Shown here: positions 60,136 to 64,000 of the stretch, piece by piece | Layout: the number at the start of each line of letters is the position of its first letter | How positions within the stretch are numbered: the first letter of the stretch is position 1 | NCBI GenBank assembly: GCA_023525715.1 | Contig: CM042017.1 | Span: 77,926,169 to 77,990,168, forward strand | Source: Cichorium intybus | Lineage: Eukaryota > Streptophyta > Magnoliopsida > Asterales > Asteraceae | Length of the DNA: 64,000 nucleotides | Reading direction: 5' to 3' | Notes under the pieces: model-generated | Seen by the model: only the letters and a program-made list of their open reading frames with translations | Told to the model about the DNA's origin: nothing | Database searches by the model: none | Translations under genes and position numbers: made by a program

Positions 60136-61023
60136 TTATTCTTCCCATTCTTCTTGGGGCATCATCTTCTTCATCTCTGGCGCAATATTGTGGACTATCA
60201 TCACGAGCAATGATGGCAACTGTGTCATCCTATCACTAACCTGGATAATCCACTGCTGGTGAGCATCCAGGAGTTGGAAAACCTTGGCCTCCCTGCACCG
60301 TAGGTCATTTTCGTATTGTTGGTGCTTTAACTCCATAAGTTCCATGATATCAAGCAGCTGCACTTTGTCAATGGTTGACAAAGGATGTTGTTTTGCCTCC
60401 CATAAAACCTCTTCCCTTGCACCTTCACCCACTCGTGTCCATTGTTTACCTATGTCCTTTATTCCTGGTTCCATGAGAGGATTGTTGCTTGGGTATTTGT
60501 CATTGTGCTCTGATGGCACTGATATCGGGAATCCGAACATATTTAGCCTGTGCTTTCTTGTTCCATAGGAGATATCCAAGTCTCCTGTCTTACAGTCAAT
60601 GACAGCCCCAGCTGTGGCTAAAATTGGACGTCCCAGAATTAATGCCGGCGCATGCTCTAAATTTTCGTATTCCATTACTAAGAAGTCGACGGGATAGAAA
60701 AAATCACCAACCTTGACTATCACATTGGTCAACTTGCCTCGGGAAACCTTGGTCGACTGGTCGGCCAGCTGTAACACTGTCTTAGCAGGCTCTTTGTCAT
60801 ACAAGTACCTTGGCAACACATTAACACTTGCTCCCAAATCCAATAATGTGTTCCTGATGACCACATCCCCTACCGTGACAGTAATCAACGGTGAACCGGG
60901 GTCCCTCTCCTTCTTGGGCAATGTACCTATTAGTGCCTCACTAGCCTTAAGTGTCAACCTCACCATCTCAGGTGTAGGTGCATTACTTTCCTTATTAGTT
61001 TTGCACATCTCCTGATGAATCAT
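60136..61023 (-). pseudogene. Retropepsin with coiled-coil tail of the second Athila-like element (C-terminal part of gag-PR polyprotein)
   Basis: An open frame of 295 codons with the active site LLDLGASVNVLP and the flap-side motif ALILGRPILATAG, followed by a Glu/Gln/Leu-rich, probably coiled-coil segment (LLDIMELMELKHQQYENDL) and the end MMPQEEWEE. The frame is open through 61023 into the upstream gag sequence (ELKNAPEDT), showing that gag and protease form one polyprotein. It ends in a normal stop with no RT sequence downstream. The tail lies between protease and stop in both family members. Confidence 0.82.
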
Positions 61024-63321
61024 GGTATCTTCAGGAGCATTTTTTAATTCATCCCAGAGAGGTTGATTGATTGAAGGCCTAGCTCACTTCTTTGGCACCT
61101 CCTGCTTTTTATTCTCCTTCTTATCCTTATTCCTCTGTTTGATTCCAGCCACCATTGGCTGATCCTCTTTTTGGATATCCTTGTCCTCCTTTAATTGAGG
61201 TTCCTTCTCATCTTGAATTTCTTCCTCCTCATCCTTCTTTTCAACTTCAATTTCTTGCTTAATATCTTCCTTATTCTAACTTTCACTTCCAACCTTAACT
61301 TCATTCTCTTCATTTTGACCCTCAACTTCACTTCCATATCCTAGCAAATCTTCTATAGTCACCTTCCTCCACTCAGCCTCAACAGCATTGACGTGTTCCT
61401 TCTCGCTCGCTGAGCATGGTTCGGGTTGATTTCCGTAGTACTAGGTAGCTTACCATTATCCCTCTTTCTTTGATCCTCAGCCATCTGAGCGATCTGCCTC
61501 TCCATGTTGGTGATGGCCTTAGCATTAGCTTGAGACTGCTGCTGAGTAGTGTTGAATATCTCGTACATCTTTGTAGTCAAGTCTTCTTGAGTTCTTGGGG
61601 CATTGTTGTTGTTGGCATTATTCGGCCCACTGTTGTTGTTGCCGCTCCCACTTGCATTGCCATTGTTGTTTGCTGGTTGATATTGCCTGGGCTGATTAGA
61701 CGACTGGCCCTGATAATTGTTCCGCCTTTGATTGTTGAAGTTCTGCGGACCCTGGTTGTACGGTCTATAAGGTCGTCCATTATTATATTGACCTTAACCT
61801 TGACCATAAACCTGATTCGCCTCTTGCGTCCTCTGCCCTACTTGGCCTACTTATTGCTGATTCTGAGGTCCGTTCTGTAAAGTAGACATCAGTCTATCAA
61901 ACTTCTTGTTTAGCTCGCTAATTTCCTTCTTAACCTCTTTCCTCCAATCTGCGTCAGCTCCTACTGCTGCAGTTGTGCCCACCGTCTTTCTAGTAGAAAA
62001 ATTTGCCTTAGACCCGTTGCTCAGCTGTTCCAGAAATTACCAAGCCTCATCAGGATCTTGCATCATGATGGTGCCACTAGACGATGCGTTGATCATTTCC
62101 TGATTCGTTTCACTCACCCCTTCAAAGAAAAGCTTACCAACTGCCACTTCGGAATATCATGATGAGGGCAAGACCTCATCAACTCCTTCAGACGATCCGA
62201 AGCTTCATGAAATGCTTCTCCAGGCTTCTATTGAAAATCCTGGATGGCTCTCCTAATCTCTGTCGTATTACTCGCCGGGTAGAACTTTTGCAAGAATTTA
62301 GCCTTAAGTTGATCCCATGTGGTGATACTATTGGACTGAAGAGACGTAAACCAATACTTGACTTTGTCTTTCAAAGTAAATGGGAACAACCTTAACCTAA
62401 AAATATTCTTATTCGTGTTCCTAGGGGTATTGGCATTCGCTATTTCTATGAACTCATACAAATGATTATATGGATCATCCTGTTTATACCCCCTAAATTC
62501 AGGCAGTATTCCTAAAAGCCATGGTCTAATCTCTACCTGAGCGTCTACATTTTTTGGAATATAAATGGGCGATGAATCGTCATAGTCTCGCGGTTCGAAG
62601 TGCGACGCAACCGATTGCCCTCTCGGTTGTGCAAAGTATAAGGGTTGAACAAAGTTACCGTGATAGTGATGATCATTGTTGTAACCTTGCTGACCTTGCG
62701 GTTGTTTTTGTTGTGGTGCTCTCCGTGGAGGTCCCCGACCTCGGTTCCATGGTTGTTGTGGTTGCTGTGGAACCCATCCTTCTTCCTCGTCCTCGTATCT
62801 CTGCTTAACCTCCTGATACTGGTACTGCTGCGGTGGAGGTTGTGGTTGATACTATTGCTGTGGTTGTTGTGGTATGGTTTGAAAAGTGGCTTGTGGTTTA
62901 AAGAATGGTGGTTGTAATGGTTGTGATTGTTGTGGTTGAGAAATGGTGGTGTGCTGCCTAGGAAGTGGGTTGCCATCACGGGTCGGCGCTCCCCAAGCCA
63001 TAGCAGATGTAAAAGGGTTTGTGGTTTGTGGTTGTAATGGTGGAACAGAAGGCGAAGTGCATGATGGTATTGATGCGGGGACTGAAACCGCACCACCAGT
63101 AGCACTCGTGCTACCAAACTGGAATTCTGAAATTGGGGGTATAAATGCAATCCCCCCGTCACCTCACCCGATGGTTCCTGGGCAACATCCTCTAAACTAC
63201 TACTAACATTACTAAAACTCATCTTATCTAAGCGCCTACGCACACGGTTCTTGCGTGCGGTTCGTTCGATTTCCGAGTTAAAAAGCAAGGGTGATAACTG
63301 CCCACCCCGACGGGTACGCAT
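61024..63321 (-). pseudogene. Athila-type gag of the second element, frameshifted
   Basis: ATG 63321 starts MRTRRGGQLS, matching insertion D. A G6 run at 63152-63157, where D has G4, shifts the frame after EVTG. The gag domain is still readable at 62461-62228 (FRLRLFPFTLKDKVKYWFTS, TTWDQLKAKFLQKFYPA) and ends at a stop where D has glutamine. Further breaks occur at about 62150 and 61790-61860. It is clearly an inactive sister of the gag at 27692-29977. Confidence 0.82.
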
Positions 63322-63443
63322 GCACTAGTGCAACACGCCTGCCAAAACCAAAAAATGAAATACTAACCAACTAAAAATCTGAATACTAAAATTCAAAATC
63401 AGAAACTAAAATCCTACAGATCGCCTACTCTCAAGCTCACAAC

Positions 63444-63461
63444 TCCCCGGCAACGGCGCCA
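63444..63461 (-). other. Primer binding site of the second Athila-like element (tRNA-Asp)
   Basis: The same 18-nt match to the 3' end of tRNA-Asp as at 30090-30107, five nucleotides inside the 5' LTR. Confidence 0.93.
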
Positions 63462-63466
63462 AAATT

Positions 63467-64000
63467 TGACACGCCTAGGTCGTCGTGCGGTCAAAAATAA
63501 GTAAAACCTCACTCTCACTAGTACAGTGGTAGTCAGGGTCGATCCACAGGAGTTATGTGGTCAAGGTAGGCAACAGATTACCAATTGTAGTGTCATGCTA
63601 CAACTAGAGGATCTAGTCTCCACTTTTACCAAAACAGTCCAAAAGCATAAAATCCAACAATTCCAAATCCAAGCATAAACTTAAACTAAACCAAAACCAA
63701 AACTTAATCTTACTTACTTACTGAAATCAGAAATGTAATTCAGAAACAGAAGCAATAAAGATCAAGCCAAAAGCATCAAACATCCAAATTCATCCAAAGC
63801 AATAAAAAGGTAAAAAGAACAATTAAACATAACTGAATGATTAACTTGAATTCAACTCAGATCCAAAGTGTTCAAAACAGTAAACATAAAAATCCAGAAA
63901 CTTTAACCTAATGCTAATGGTTGTCACACCCAATAACACCAAGCCAAGATACTGAAACTACTAAACTATATGAAAATTAAATGAGAAAACATAAGTACCA
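63467..64000 (-). repeat. 5' LTR of the second Athila-like element (partial)
   Basis: Starts TGACACGCCTAGG and is related to 56208-56720. The window ends inside it, so the right target duplication cannot be checked. Confidence 0.92.

Larger units (their letters stand above)
56208..64000 (-). mobile_element. Second Athila-like element lacking RT and integrase (truncated by window end)
   Basis: The left LTR is at 56208-57149 and the right LTR starts at 63467 and runs past the window. It is transcribed leftward: the tRNA-Asp primer binding site is at 63444-63461 and the polypurine tract (GTGTGGGGTGTT) at 57150-57161. The layout is the same as insertion D: gag, protease with coiled-coil tail, spacer, ORF1-like gene, 3' spacer. 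Again there is no RT, RNase H or integrase. Decay is more advanced in gag, but the gag-protease junction is in frame here. Confidence 0.9.

Overview
This window is plant nuclear DNA, almost certainly from a eudicot with a repeat-rich genome. The Asteraceae are my best guess from the flavour of the retrotransposons, but that is a weak inference. It holds one recognisable host gene, a three-exon C2H2 transcription factor of the INDETERMINATE DOMAIN family (IDD14/15/16, SGR5-like) on the minus strand at 41919-43880. Nearly everything else is mobile DNA. I saw no prokaryotic features, CRISPR array, rRNA gene or tRNA gene.

Left part (1-4870): the 3' end of what looks like a Tat-lineage Ty3/gypsy element, with an antisense accessory gene (putative gypsy-type transposon domain) and a GC-rich LTR-like tract, followed by two very long (TA)n arrays. 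Middle part (4870-36660): a five-level nest. A decayed plus-strand Ty1/copia element is interrupted by (A) a very young minus-strand copia element at 6808-12269 whose two 321-bp LTRs read as identical, and (B) a long solo LTR at 13590-33611. B was itself split by (C) a copia element at 14949-32068, C by (D) an Athila-like element at 21637-31222, and D by (E) a solo LTR at 25637-26736. A matching or near-matching 5-bp target duplication is readable for every level A-E. From 37287 to 40724 lie a decayed retrotransposon accessory ORF and the 3' end of a second copy of family C.

Right part (40725-64000): the IDD gene comes first, with (GA)n tracts beside both ends. A compact 3.06-kb copia element (44924-47980) sits about 1 kb upstream of its start codon. 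Its polyprotein frame keeps gag and protease, but the rest of pol is replaced by a coding-like segment I cannot identify. Next is a remnant of a Ptta/En/Spm (CACTA-type) transposase split by an Athila-type solo LTR and a 4.0-kb hAT transposon that landed in a TA microsatellite. The window ends inside a second Athila-like element (from 56208) with the same layout as D.

The points most worth a second look are these: an Athila subfamily that carries gag, protease and an ORF1-like gene but no reverse transcriptase or integrase in either copy; the copia element with a foreign-looking ORF; a leader block with about 30-bp tandem arrays shared by two copia families whose LTRs and gag proteins differ; and frameshifts in unrelated young elements that fall in homopolymer runs, which could be assembly errors.
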